Part shown: positions 16,163 to 23,813 of the stretch, one piece after another
Position numbering within the stretch: the first letter of the stretch is position 1
How the letters are laid out: each line of letters begins with the position of its first letter
NCBI GenBank assembly: GCA_900541865.1
Contig: UQLO01000021.1
Coordinates: forward strand, 1 to 51,819
Source of the DNA: an uncultured Porphyromonadaceae bacterium
GTDB lineage: Bacteria; Bacteroidota; Bacteroidia; Bacteroidales; Muribaculaceae
Direction of reading: 5' to 3'
DNA length: 51,819 bases
The notes under the pieces: model-generated
Databases searched by the model: none
What the model was told of the DNA's origin: nothing
What the model saw: only the letters and a program-made list of their open reading frames with translations
Made by a program: the position numbers and the translations under genes

Positions 16163-17453
16163 AGTATTCAGCCGTGCCTACGCGGCCTGGAGTGGTTGCG
16201 GCAACCTGCGCAGCCGCCGCGAGCGGTGCAAGCGGTTCACCTACGGCGACCAGTGGGGCGACGCCGTTCCCGACGGCCACGGAGGCTATATCCGCGAAGG
16301 GCAGCAGATTGTCGACCAGGGCAAGCGACCCTACACCAACAACCTTATCCGGCAGCTCGTCAAGGGCGTGGTGGGGCGCTACCGCACCATAGCCCGGGAG
16401 CAGGGTTACTACGGGGGCTGCGTAGGGGCCATTGCGCGGCGCAATGCCCTTGAGGAGCTCGATGCCCGCGCGCTGGAGGAGTTTCTCATTTCGGGATGCG
16501 CCATACAGCGTGTTTCCGACGAGCGACGATGGAACGGCAATGGCGTTTGGGTCGACAACGTAGACCCTCGGCGCTTCTTCGTCAACGCTTTCACCGACCC
16601 ACGCGGTTGGGATATCGATTTGGTAGGAATGCTTCACGACATGAGTCTTCCGGAGCTCATCAACCGCTTTTCGGGGGGCGACGGCGTTCGGGCGGCGGAG
16701 CTGAAGCGCATCTACAGCGGCGTTGATGCAGAGCCGTCGATAGCGTCGGCTGCCGGCGCGGTCAGCTTCCACGTCAGCGCCGACCCGGAGCGCTGCCGTG
16801 TCGTGGAAGTGTGGAGTTTCGACAGCCGACCGAGCGCCGACGGCAGCTCCAACGCCGAGTTCTGCTGGCACTGCCGCAACTTCGCGCCCGACGGCACACT
16901 TCTTGCGGAGTACGACTCGCCGTATGCTCACGGCTCGCATCCCTTCGTAATCAAGTTCTATCCCTTGACCGACGGCGAGGTGCACAGTTTCGTGGAGGAC
17001 GTACTGGACCAGCAGAAGTTCATCAATCGCCTGATAGTGATGCTCGACCACATCACGGCGTGCTCGGCGAAGGGCGTGCTGCTCTATCCCTTGGACCAGT
17101 TGCCGGAGGGCATCACCCTGGACCAGGTGGTCGACGTTTGGGCGCAGGCCGACGGGCTGATACCGGTTACGGGCCGTGGCGCCGTAATGCCGCAGCAGGT
17201 CAGCGGCTCGGGGGCGAGTGCTGGCGCCTACCAGCTGCTGGACATGCAGATGAAGCTCTTCGAGCACGTCAGCGGCGTGGGTTCAGCGCTGATGGGCCGT
17301 AGCCAGAACGCCCGGGGTGCGGACATGCTTGCCAGCGAGGTTCAGAACGCCACCACGGCTCTGGCCGACCTCTTCGAGAGCTTCCGGGCTTTCACCCGGC
17401 TGCGCAACGAGAAGGCTCTGCGAGTGCGGAGCGCGGTAAGAACAGACAATTGA
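16149..17453 (+). CDS. Phage portal protein, apparently C-terminally truncated
   Basis: 434 residues. The start MQVSKVFSRAYAAWSGCGN, the FTYGDQWGD motif, the RPYTNNLIRQLVKGVVGRYR helix and the late segment QQKFINRLIVMLDHITACSAKG are the pattern of Bacteroidales phage portal (dodecameric DNA-channel) proteins. The family is usually longer at the C-terminus, where the crown and barrel lie. Here the frame ends in AVRTDN, encoded by ACAATTGACAATA-type sequence also found at the edge of an intergenic repeat near 42930, so the end looks like a deletion junction. It has no neighbouring terminase. Confidence 0.75.
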   Translation: MQVSKVFSRAYAAWSGCGNLRSRRERCKRFTYGDQWGDAVPDGHGGYIREGQQIVDQGKRPYTNNLIRQLVKGVVGRYRTIAREQGYYGGCVGAIARRNALEELDARALEEFLISGCAIQRVSDERRWNGNGVWVDNVDPRRFFVNAFTDPRGWDIDLVGMLHDMSLPELINRFSGGDGVRAAELKRIYSGVDAEPSIASAAGAVSFHVSADPERCRVVEVWSFDSRPSADGSSNAEFCWHCRNFAPDGTLLAEYDSPYAHGSHPFVIKFYPLTDGEVHSFVEDVLDQQKFINRLIVMLDHITACSAKGVLLYPLDQLPEGITLDQVVDVWAQADGLIPVTGRGAVMPQQVSGSGASAGAYQLLDMQMKLFEHVSGVGSALMGRSQNARGADMLASEVQNATTALADLFESFRAFTRLRNEKALRVRSAVRTDN

Positions 17454-17499
17454 CAATATTGAGGAGTCCCCATGAGGGGATGCTCAAGGACTGCAAACA

Positions 17500-17563
17500 G
17501 CCGGTTTGCAACCGGCAGCCGGAATCTATAGAGGGTGTATCAAATTTAGATGCACCCTCTTTT
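17500..17563 (+). terminator. Terminator closing the capsid-portal unit
   Basis: The main hairpin pairs 17530-17541 (AGAGGGTGTATC) with 17549-17560 (GATGCACCCTCT), 12 bp with one G-U pair and a 7-nt AT loop, followed directly by TTT. Just before it is a smaller perfect palindrome, GCCGGTTTGCAACCGGC, at 17500-17516. Confidence 0.85.
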
Positions 17564-17705
17564 GGCGGTTACCCCGGGCGGTAAGAGTGGTTGGACAATT
17601 CAACAACATTACTAATAGAGTTGCCGAAGATAGTCTTCCTATGATGTCAAAGGGTTAACGGCACAAAGTTAGCGAAAGTTTTTTTAGATTAGCAAATTTG
17701 ATAAT

Positions 17706-18683
17706 TTATGGGAAAGGGAGAATGAGGCGTATGGTAGTTTGGGCACGAGCGGCGACGACACCGGCGCCGGTAGAGACGTTGCTGTAGGCCCACATGGGGT
17801 CAGCGAGTCCGATGTCGCCCATTTCGCCGGAGATACCCTCGTCGGCGTTCCAGAGGTATACTCGCCAGTTGTAGTAGCTTTCGGAGACGGCGTAAATGGT
17901 GAAATCATAACCCATGGCGGTGTCGGCGGGAGGATTATCGTTGTATGCTATAATTTCGGCGTGTGCGCGGCTGAAGTCCAGACGCAGGGTATAGTCAGCG
18001 CCGTCGAACTGTCGGTCGGTGAAGAAAGTGTAGCCGAATGTGTCGTTGTTGCCCATTGCCGACTCGAAAGCACCGATGTGTTCGCCGAAAATAGGCTCGG
18101 ACTCGTAGCGGAACTCTCCGCCGTAGAAATTGACGTTGTGCAGTTCAGACACATCGGGGTCCTCGGGTTGGGTGCTCTCGGGGAATGTGCTCCACTTGAG
18201 CTCGTAGTAGTTTTTCCGGCCGGGGATGTCGAAAATGGTGATTCGGGCCCGGACGTCCATCCACGCGTAGCTGAGGGTGAAGTCGCCGTAGTCGTCGACG
18301 CCGCAGTCTGTTCTGGAGAGGGAGTATTTCAACTCGGGGGAGAGTGGCGCATGGGGCACGACCACGGAAGCGGCAGCCTCGCCGTAGCGGGTGCTGACGG
18401 CCCGGATGGCGATAGAGTCGCCCTCGGCGGCGATGTATCCCTCGGGAGCAGGGAGGCCGTTGACGGTAATCACAATGGTAGCATCGTCGACGGTCCGGTC
18501 GGGATTTATGCCGGCGTTGTAGGCCCAAGTGTGCGAAAGCTGCACCTCGACGGGCTCGCCGGCTGTAATGAGCGAGTTTATGCACAGCACCTCTTGCGAT
18601 GGAATCTTGGGGCCGAAATCCTTGTAGCAGCCTGTGAGCGTCAGGGCCAGCACCGCCGGGAATATTTTGTTCAGAATTGCCAT
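17706..18683 (-). CDS. DUF4249-type surface lipoprotein partnered with the TonB receptor
   Basis: 325 residues. The lipoprotein signal peptide MAILNKIFPAVLALTLTGCYKD places the lipidated cysteine at residue 19. The following IPSQEVLCINSLITAGEPVEVQLSHTW is the characteristic DUF4249 opening, with beta-sandwich sequence after it. In Bacteroidota this family is encoded directly after a TonB-dependent receptor and is thought to act as its surface-exposed partner, much as SusD does for SusC. The start at 18683 lies 13 bp inside the receptor gene end. The substrate is unknown. Confidence 0.85.
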   Translation of the reverse strand: MAILNKIFPAVLALTLTGCYKDFGPKIPSQEVLCINSLITAGEPVEVQLSHTWAYNAGINPDRTVDDATIVITVNGLPAPEGYIAAEGDSIAIRAVSTRYGEAAASVVVPHAPLSPELKYSLSRTDCGVDDYGDFTLSYAWMDVRARITIFDIPGRKNYYELKWSTFPESTQPEDPDVSELHNVNFYGGEFRYESEPIFGEHIGAFESAMGNNDTFGYTFFTDRQFDGADYTLRLDFSRAHAEIIAYNDNPPADTAMGYDFTIYAVSESYYNWRVYLWNADEGISGEMGDIGLADPMWAYSNVSTGAGVVAARAQTTIRLILPFP

Positions 18684-21097
18684 GTGTATGAAACTGAGGG
18701 GATTATAGGCAACATTCGCACTTTTTGGAACACGGGATAATGGTCCAAAGTGGCCCAACCGGGTCCGGAGGCGGCGACAAGACGTGTGGCGCGGCGGATG
18801 CCTATGGTGTTGAGGTGGCAATAAGCGTTGTATAGCCCGAATTGCCAGTATCCGCGGCTGTTGCGCACGGTCAAGCCGAGGTCCAGCCGGTGGTAGAATG
18901 GTAGCTGCCAGTTGTTTATATTCTCGCGCACGGGTACCTCCGAGGTGTATCCGCTCCCGAAGTCGGGCCCCTCCCACATCTGTGTCAGCAGGGTGAAACG
19001 GTTGCCGGAATGGCCTATCCAGACGGCGTTGAGGCTCACGCGGTCGCTGATTTTCCAGTCGAGGGCTACCTTTATGGAGTGTCGGTTGTCGAAACGCGCG
19101 GGGTAGGTTCGGCCGCCGTTCTTTTCGGCGAAAGTGCGGTCGGCCCATGCCAGGGAGTATGCCACCATGCCGGTCAGTCGCCCATATGTTTTCTCGACTT
19201 TAAGGTTGATGCCTTTTGCCGAGCCACGTCCGGCGGTGAGGCGAGCGTCCCACATCTCCAGAGGAGGCCGGAGATAGTACTCGTCGCGGTAGTCGAGCAT
19301 ATTTCGCATCCACTTTATGTAGCCCTCGGCGGAGAAGGTAAGCATGCCGTTGGCCGTGGTGGTGTAGAGCCCGACTGCTATTTTGTCGGCCGTTTCGGGT
19401 TTGAAGGAGCCGGAAACGGGTATCCATTGGTCGGTAGGCAGAGCCAAATAGCTTTGCGAAAGTTGATGGACATACTGGACGGTGCGGGAGTAAGCGGCCT
19501 TGACGGCCCACGAGGGGCGAAGCTGCCAGTTTACGCTGAGTCGTGGGCTCAGTCCGGTTCGCACCTTGCCGTCGATTGCAAATAGAGAAGCGTGGATGCC
19601 GGCGTTGAGGCGGACAGAACGCCCGGCTCGCCACTCGTCCTCGATGTAGAGGTCGGCCTGGTCGGCGTGGTAGGCCGACGTCGAGTCCATGGCGTAGCGA
19701 GTGTTTTTATTCTCGGTGAAGGAGCGTGCCATGCGCCCCGGAAGGAAGGAATGGCGGACGTAGGCCGCGCCGAATCGCACATTGTTTGTCGGGTCGGGCT
19801 GCCAATGGAAGTCGCCTCGGAATATCCAGTCCTTGACGTTGTTGTCGGAGCGCAGAGTCTCGCGGGTATAGGTAGTGTCGTTGCCTGTGCGGATGGTGGT
19901 GCGGTCGTCGTGCTTGATGTTGGAGAAGAACTGCGTGTAGGCAGCGGTGAACTCCGCCGTGAGGCCGTCGCGGAAGCGGTAGTTGGCGCCCAGCTGAGCG
20001 ACGAGGTTGCCCCAGTGGAGGTCGTAGCGGTCGTCCTCGATCCAGTTTGAGCTTTCGATGCCGGGGGTGTCCTTAGTTCCGGTGCGGAGAAGGTCGTCGC
20101 CGAAATAGACGCCGGCAAAGAGCGAGGCGCGGTCGCTCAGCCGATGGCGCACCTTGGCGTTGAGGTCCATGAAATAATAGTGGAAGCGCATTTTCTCGTC
20201 CTCGCCGGAGTTGAACAGGGCCACCGCCGGAATGGTGAGCACGTCGAACCAAGAGCGTCGCAGCCCTACCACATAGGTAGTCTTGCGGCCGATAGGACCG
20301 CCGATGTTGAAGGCTCCGGAGGTAAGGCCCAGGCGAGCCGTCCCGTGGTGGCCGTCGGCGTTTCCGTCGGAAAGCCGAACGTCCATGAATGACGACAGTC
20401 GGCCGTCGTACTTAGCCGGCACGGAGGTTTTGAAAAAGTCGATGTAGCGCACTATATCGGCGTTGAAGGCCGAAAAGAGGCCCGCGAAATGGTTGACCTG
20501 ATAGAGCGGCACATTGTCGAGCATAAAGAGGTTCTGGTCGCCCTCGCCGCCATGGACGTGCATGCCGGCCATGCCTTCCGCGCCGGGCGCCACGCCGGGC
20601 TGCAGCTGAATGGTTTTGATGACATCGCTCTCGCCGAACAGCGCAGGCGTCGACAGCACCTGGCGGGCTGTCACCTTTCGGGCTCCCATCTCGGCCGACT
20701 CAACTTCGGGAACTTCCAGACGGCTCACCACCACAATCTCCGGCAGGGCCACCGCATCCGGGTCGGCAAGAATAGCCGCAGCGGGGGCCGTCGGGGAGGC
20801 GAGCTTCGGTTGGTTCGCGCGCTTGAGCACCACGTTGTTGCCCTTGATTTTGAATTCTATGCCCGTGCCGTCGAACATCTGGCGGAGGACAGTGCGCAGC
20901 GGGCGGTCGGCAGCGTGGACGCTCACTCGCACACCCTCCAGAAGGTCCGACGGGTAGACGAAGTTCTTGCCCGTCTGCTCCATTATCAGGCGGAACACTT
21001 CGGCGGCCGGCCGGTCGGTTGCCTCAAGGGTGACGCCGCGGGCATGCGCGGCCAGGCTCGCCGCAGCGAGCGCTATAAGTATCAGAAAACGTCTCAT
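18671..21097 (-). CDS. TonB-dependent outer-membrane receptor with STN signalling domain
   Basis: 808 residues. A signal peptide (1-19, ending AHA) is followed by an STN domain (about 20-95, VTLEATDRPAAEVFRLIMEQ) ending with KIKGNNVVLKR. The plug domain (about 130-240) has TPALFGESDVIKTIQLQPGV and FNADIVRYIDFFKTSVPAKYDGRLSS. A 22-strand barrel ends in the aromatic residue VSYTWQF. The STN domain implies it signals to an anti-sigma factor as well as importing a ligand. The ATG overlaps the preceding FecR-like gene by 4 bp (ATGA). No CarboxypepD_reg domain is seen before the plug. The ligand cannot be read from the sequence. Confidence 0.93.
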   Translation of the reverse strand: MRRFLILIALAAASLAAHARGVTLEATDRPAAEVFRLIMEQTGKNFVYPSDLLEGVRVSVHAADRPLRTVLRQMFDGTGIEFKIKGNNVVLKRANQPKLASPTAPAAAILADPDAVALPEIVVVSRLEVPEVESAEMGARKVTARQVLSTPALFGESDVIKTIQLQPGVAPGAEGMAGMHVHGGEGDQNLFMLDNVPLYQVNHFAGLFSAFNADIVRYIDFFKTSVPAKYDGRLSSFMDVRLSDGNADGHHGTARLGLTSGAFNIGGPIGRKTTYVVGLRRSWFDVLTIPAVALFNSGEDEKMRFHYYFMDLNAKVRHRLSDRASLFAGVYFGDDLLRTGTKDTPGIESSNWIEDDRYDLHWGNLVAQLGANYRFRDGLTAEFTAAYTQFFSNIKHDDRTTIRTGNDTTYTRETLRSDNNVKDWIFRGDFHWQPDPTNNVRFGAAYVRHSFLPGRMARSFTENKNTRYAMDSTSAYHADQADLYIEDEWRAGRSVRLNAGIHASLFAIDGKVRTGLSPRLSVNWQLRPSWAVKAAYSRTVQYVHQLSQSYLALPTDQWIPVSGSFKPETADKIAVGLYTTTANGMLTFSAEGYIKWMRNMLDYRDEYYLRPPLEMWDARLTAGRGSAKGINLKVEKTYGRLTGMVAYSLAWADRTFAEKNGGRTYPARFDNRHSIKVALDWKISDRVSLNAVWIGHSGNRFTLLTQMWEGPDFGSGYTSEVPVRENINNWQLPFYHRLDLGLTVRNSRGYWQFGLYNAYCHLNTIGIRRATRLVAASGPGWATLDHYPVFQKVRMLPIIPSVSYTWQF

Positions 21098-21540
21098 CGG
21101 TCGATGGTTATCGAAGTGCCCAAGATATCGTTGATGGCCTCGATGAGATCCTCAACATTGCCTTCGAAGCGCAGTGTGAGCCGCAGCTCGGCCGCATTGT
21201 CGGGAATACCGGCGATGTTCACCCCATATGTATCCCGAATACCCTCGGCGACCTCGGTGAGCGGAGCGTTTTCGAACTCCACGGCGCGCACGGCGGTGAA
21301 AGCATTTTCCGCCACGACCTCGACGGGAGCCGGAGAGAGCGTCGGCTCCGGACGCGAAAGCATCCATGCCGCTGTGCCGGTCAGCGCAATGCCGACGGCC
21401 ACGGCAGCCGCCACCCGCCAGCGGCGCCACGGCGAGGCCACGATGCCAAGGCGGCGCAGGGCGCGGTCGGCGCGAAAAGCGTCGTGGCGGTAGTGGCGGG
21501 CTACGAAGCGCTCGCTGTCTTCAAACTTATCGCGTTCCAT
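21094..21540 (-). CDS. Minimal FecR-like anti-sigma/regulator lacking the central FecR domain
   Basis: 148 residues from the ATG at 21540. A short cytoplasmic segment (about 1-40) carries charged helices, one membrane helix follows (RVAAAVAVGIALTGTAAWML, about 42-61), and the periplasmic end (about 80-148, AVEFENAPLTEVAEGI, then LRLTLRFEGNVEDLIEAI) matches the DUF4974/STN-type domain found at the C-terminus of FecR proteins. The large beta-sandwich FecR domain (about 100 residues) is missing. Start and stop are coupled on both sides (TGATG and ATGA overlaps). It probably relays the receptor signal to an ECF sigma factor. Confidence 0.72.
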   Translation of the reverse strand: MERDKFEDSERFVARHYRHDAFRADRALRRLGIVASPWRRWRVAAAVAVGIALTGTAAWMLSRPEPTLSPAPVEVVAENAFTAVRAVEFENAPLTEVAEGIRDTYGVNIAGIPDNAAELRLTLRFEGNVEDLIEAINDILGTSITIDR

Positions 21541-22103
21541 CAAAAATCAATGCCAATGCGGAAGGAGAAGAAGGCAATGGCGCTGTGGCGCTTGCCTGTC
21601 TTCCAGAAGCTCACATAGCCTTCAGGTCCGGTGACGACGTCGAAGGTATTCTCCGAGTAGCCCTGTACGGTCATACCCAACCCGGCGTTGAGCCCCACCT
21701 TCCGGCCCCAATTGAAGCGATAGCCTATGGAGGGCGAGAAGTATACACCGCCGTTCATGGCGACATTGTAGCCAAGGCGGACGTCGGCAAAGGGAGTGAA
21801 GCGGTCGTTGAATTTGAAGTCCGCCCGGCCCTGGGCGAAGAAGGCCATGATGTGGCTGGCGCCGCCGTGCCAATACACCCAGTCCAGACCGCCCCCAACG
21901 AAGTAAGTTGGATTAATCTGATAGCCGTGGGAGGTCGAAACACCCGTATAGTACTGATTGATACGCCAATCGTCGTCGTAGCTCATCGATCGGAGGCTGT
22001 TGCTCCACTCCACGAAACCGCGATAACCCCGCTCGGGCTGACGCGCTGCAGCCCCCGCGCTCACAGCCAGGGCCACCAATAGCAAAATGAGATAACGTTT
22101 CAT
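21540..22103 (-). CDS. Small outer-membrane beta-barrel protein
   Basis: 187 residues with a clear signal peptide (MKRYLILLLVALAVSAGAAA, cleavage near residue 20) and alternating beta strands rich in Tyr, Trp and Gly (YRGFVEWSNSLRSM, YFVGGGLDWVYW, GVYFSPSIGYRFNWG), ending in F as barrel proteins do. The pattern fits an eight-stranded OMP_b-brl family porin-like protein. It is the first gene of the operon with the FecR-like protein, TonB receptor and DUF4249 lipoprotein. No TAnnTTTG promoter is visible upstream, in keeping with ECF-sigma control. Confidence 0.75.
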   Translation of the reverse strand: MKRYLILLLVALAVSAGAAARQPERGYRGFVEWSNSLRSMSYDDDWRINQYYTGVSTSHGYQINPTYFVGGGLDWVYWHGGASHIMAFFAQGRADFKFNDRFTPFADVRLGYNVAMNGGVYFSPSIGYRFNWGRKVGLNAGLGMTVQGYSENTFDVVTGPEGYVSFWKTGKRHSAIAFFSFRIGIDF

Positions 22104-22219
22104 AGGTTTATCTGTAGTTTACCCATAAGACGCGCCTTCACCCAAAAAGTCCTACTCCCTGCCGAAAAAAATTATGCGGGGGATGTAATATCTTGGGGTT
22201 CATTGCGTCATATTATTGA

Positions 22220-22729
22220 ATGGACACTAAAAAGGCACGCGAGGAGCGCTTTCTGCGCATAACAGCCGACCACCACGATCTGGTGGCCAAGGTGTGCTAT
22301 CTCTATTCCGGCCCCGGAGCACCCTTTGAGGACCTCTACCAGGAGGTGCTCGCCAATATCTGGACCGGGCTGGACAGCTTCCGCGGCCAAGCAAGCCTCT
22401 CGACGTGGCTCTACCGCACGGCAATCAACACCTGCCTGACGTGGCACCGGCGAAACAGCCGCCATAACGCCCGTAGGCTCAGCCTCGAGGATATGGTCGG
22501 CGAACCCGCCGACGGCAGCCCCGACACTGCAGCCTTCGCCGAGGACTTGCGTCAGCTCCATTCGCTCATTTCTCGCCTCGACCCCGTGGAGAAGGCTATT
22601 GTGACGATGTGGCTCGACGAATGTCCCTACGAGGAAATTTCGGCCGTGACCGGCATTACGCGAAACAATGTCGCCGTGCGCATGCACCGCATCAAGGAAA
22701 AGCTTTCACGGATGGCCAAAAACTTGTAA
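22220..22729 (+). CDS. ECF RNA polymerase sigma factor
   Basis: 169 residues. Region 2 contains PFEDLYQEVLANIWTGLDSFRG and TWLYRTAINTCLTWHRR; region 4 contains LDPVEKAIVTMWLDECPYEEISAVTGITRNNVAVRMHRIKEKL, whose helix-turn-helix would read the -35 element. It is divergent from the barrel/receptor operon (116-bp gap) and is followed after 3 bp by a membrane protein that may hold it at the membrane. It is a candidate driver of the uptake operon; the sigma factor at 23313-23813 is the other. Confidence 0.92.
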   Translation: MDTKKAREERFLRITADHHDLVAKVCYLYSGPGAPFEDLYQEVLANIWTGLDSFRGQASLSTWLYRTAINTCLTWHRRNSRHNARRLSLEDMVGEPADGSPDTAAFAEDLRQLHSLISRLDPVEKAIVTMWLDECPYEEISAVTGITRNNVAVRMHRIKEKLSRMAKNL

Positions 22730-22732
22730 GCT

Positions 22733-23299
22733 ATGGACCTGGACCAACTTAAAAATACCTGGAAGGAATTCGACCGCCGCCTTGAGCGCCTCGAAGACGA
22801 GTCGCGGCGTGCCGCCGAGCGCGTGGCGCAGGGCAAGGTGCGCTCGGGCCAGCAGAAGCTGGCGGCCTCCTATCGCCTCAACGCCGTCTTGGGACCCGTC
22901 GGCGCCTGCGCCGTCTTCTTCTGCGCCCACCTGCTTCATCTGCCGGCGTGGCTCACGGTCGCGCTGTTGCTCTTCTTTTTGGGTATGGGCGCTCTTTCGC
23001 TGATTTTCTGTCGGCGCGTCGCCCGCCACGACTTCCTCGGCGAACCTTCCGTAAAGGCCGTGGCCTATGCCCTTAAGCTGCGCCGCCAGCGCATCATCCT
23101 ATGCGCCTGCGGCATCCTTGCCGGTGCCGTTTTGCTGGCCGCGTTCTTCTTCGTTCTGGCCCGTGCGGAGATGGCTCCCGCCATCTGGGGAGCGGCGATA
23201 GGTCTGGTGATAGGGGGTGTGGGTGGCTACCTCAAATTCCGGCGTCAGTCGCGCCTGCTGCGCGAACTCACATCCGAGCTTGAAGAAATGGGCAATTAG
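22733..23299 (+). CDS. Four-helix membrane protein, possible anti-sigma factor
   Basis: 188 residues. A charged N-terminal helix (MDLDQLKNTWKEFDRRLERLEDESRR, about 1-45) that could be a coiled coil faces the cytoplasm. Two hydrophobic hairpins follow: about 52-92 (AVLGPVGACAVFFCAH, LTVALLLFFLGMGALSLIF) and about 120-165 (ILCACGILAGAVLLAAFFFVLA, IWGAAIGLVIGGVGGYL). The DLxxLKxTWxEFDRRLE opening is a recurrent Bacteroidales type found behind ECF sigma genes. The anti-sigma role is inferred from position. Its stop codon lies in a 17-bp tandem duplication. Confidence 0.7.
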   Translation: MDLDQLKNTWKEFDRRLERLEDESRRAAERVAQGKVRSGQQKLAASYRLNAVLGPVGACAVFFCAHLLHLPAWLTVALLLFFLGMGALSLIFCRRVARHDFLGEPSVKAVAYALKLRRQRIILCACGILAGAVLLAAFFFVLARAEMAPAIWGAAIGLVIGGVGGYLKFRRQSRLLRELTSELEEMGN

Positions 23300-23315
23300 A
23301 AGAAATGGGCAATTA
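23282..23315. repeat. 17-bp tandem duplication across two convergent stop codons
   Basis: GAAGAAATGGGCAATTA occurs at 23282-23298 and again, without change, at 23299-23315. The plus-strand membrane-protein gene stops in the first copy (TAG at 23297-23299) and the minus-strand sigma gene stops in the second (complement of 23313-23315). Confidence 0.9.
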
Positions 23316-23813
23316 GAGGAAGGGGAGGAAGAAGTGTCGGCGCCCCGGTGCGAGTTCTCCCCGCAGGCGGCTCAGGGCCTTGGTGAGCTGATTTTTGACT
23401 GTCTTTTCCGACAAGTCCAGGCGGGCGGCTATTTCGGCAATTGCGAGGCCGTCGCGCTTGCTCAGAAGAAATATTTCGCGGCAACGCGGCGGCAGCCCGT
23501 CGACGGCACGCCAGACCCGGGCGTCGCGCTCGGAGGTGTCGACGGCCTCACTGTCGGGCTCCGGAATTTCCTCAAGGGGCGCTGTCGAGACTCTACGCCG
23601 CAGAAGGTCGGCGCAGCTGGTCCGCACCGCCCGGTAGGCGTAGGCCTTAAGGTTGTCGATAGCTCTGTCGGCGGCCAAAGCCTGCCAGGTCTTCAGCAGT
23701 GCGTCCTCGACGGCATCTTCGGCGTCGGTGTCGTCACCGACGATACGTAGGGCGTACATGCACAGCGGCAGGTAGGAAGCCCTGAAAAATGCCTCAAACC
23801 GCGCCCTCTTCAT
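23313..23813 (-). CDS. ECF RNA polymerase sigma factor (Bacteroides expansion type)
   Basis: 166 residues from the ATG at 23813. Region 2 is FEAFFRASYLPLCMYALRIVGDDTDAEDAVEDALLKTW; region 4 is LPPRCREIFLLSKRDGLAIAEIAARLDLSEKTVKNQLTKALSRL, the form that normally works with FecR anti-sigma factors in Bacteroidota. It follows the MORN-GH25 gene with a 1-bp TGATG overlap and is 1.2 kb from the minimal FecR-like gene. Pairing with that regulator is a reasonable inference from type, though the two are in different transcripts. Confidence 0.92.
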   Translation of the reverse strand: MKRARFEAFFRASYLPLCMYALRIVGDDTDAEDAVEDALLKTWQALAADRAIDNLKAYAYRAVRTSCADLLRRRVSTAPLEEIPEPDSEAVDTSERDARVWRAVDGLPPRCREIFLLSKRDGLAIAEIAARLDLSEKTVKNQLTKALSRLRGELAPGRRHFFLPFL

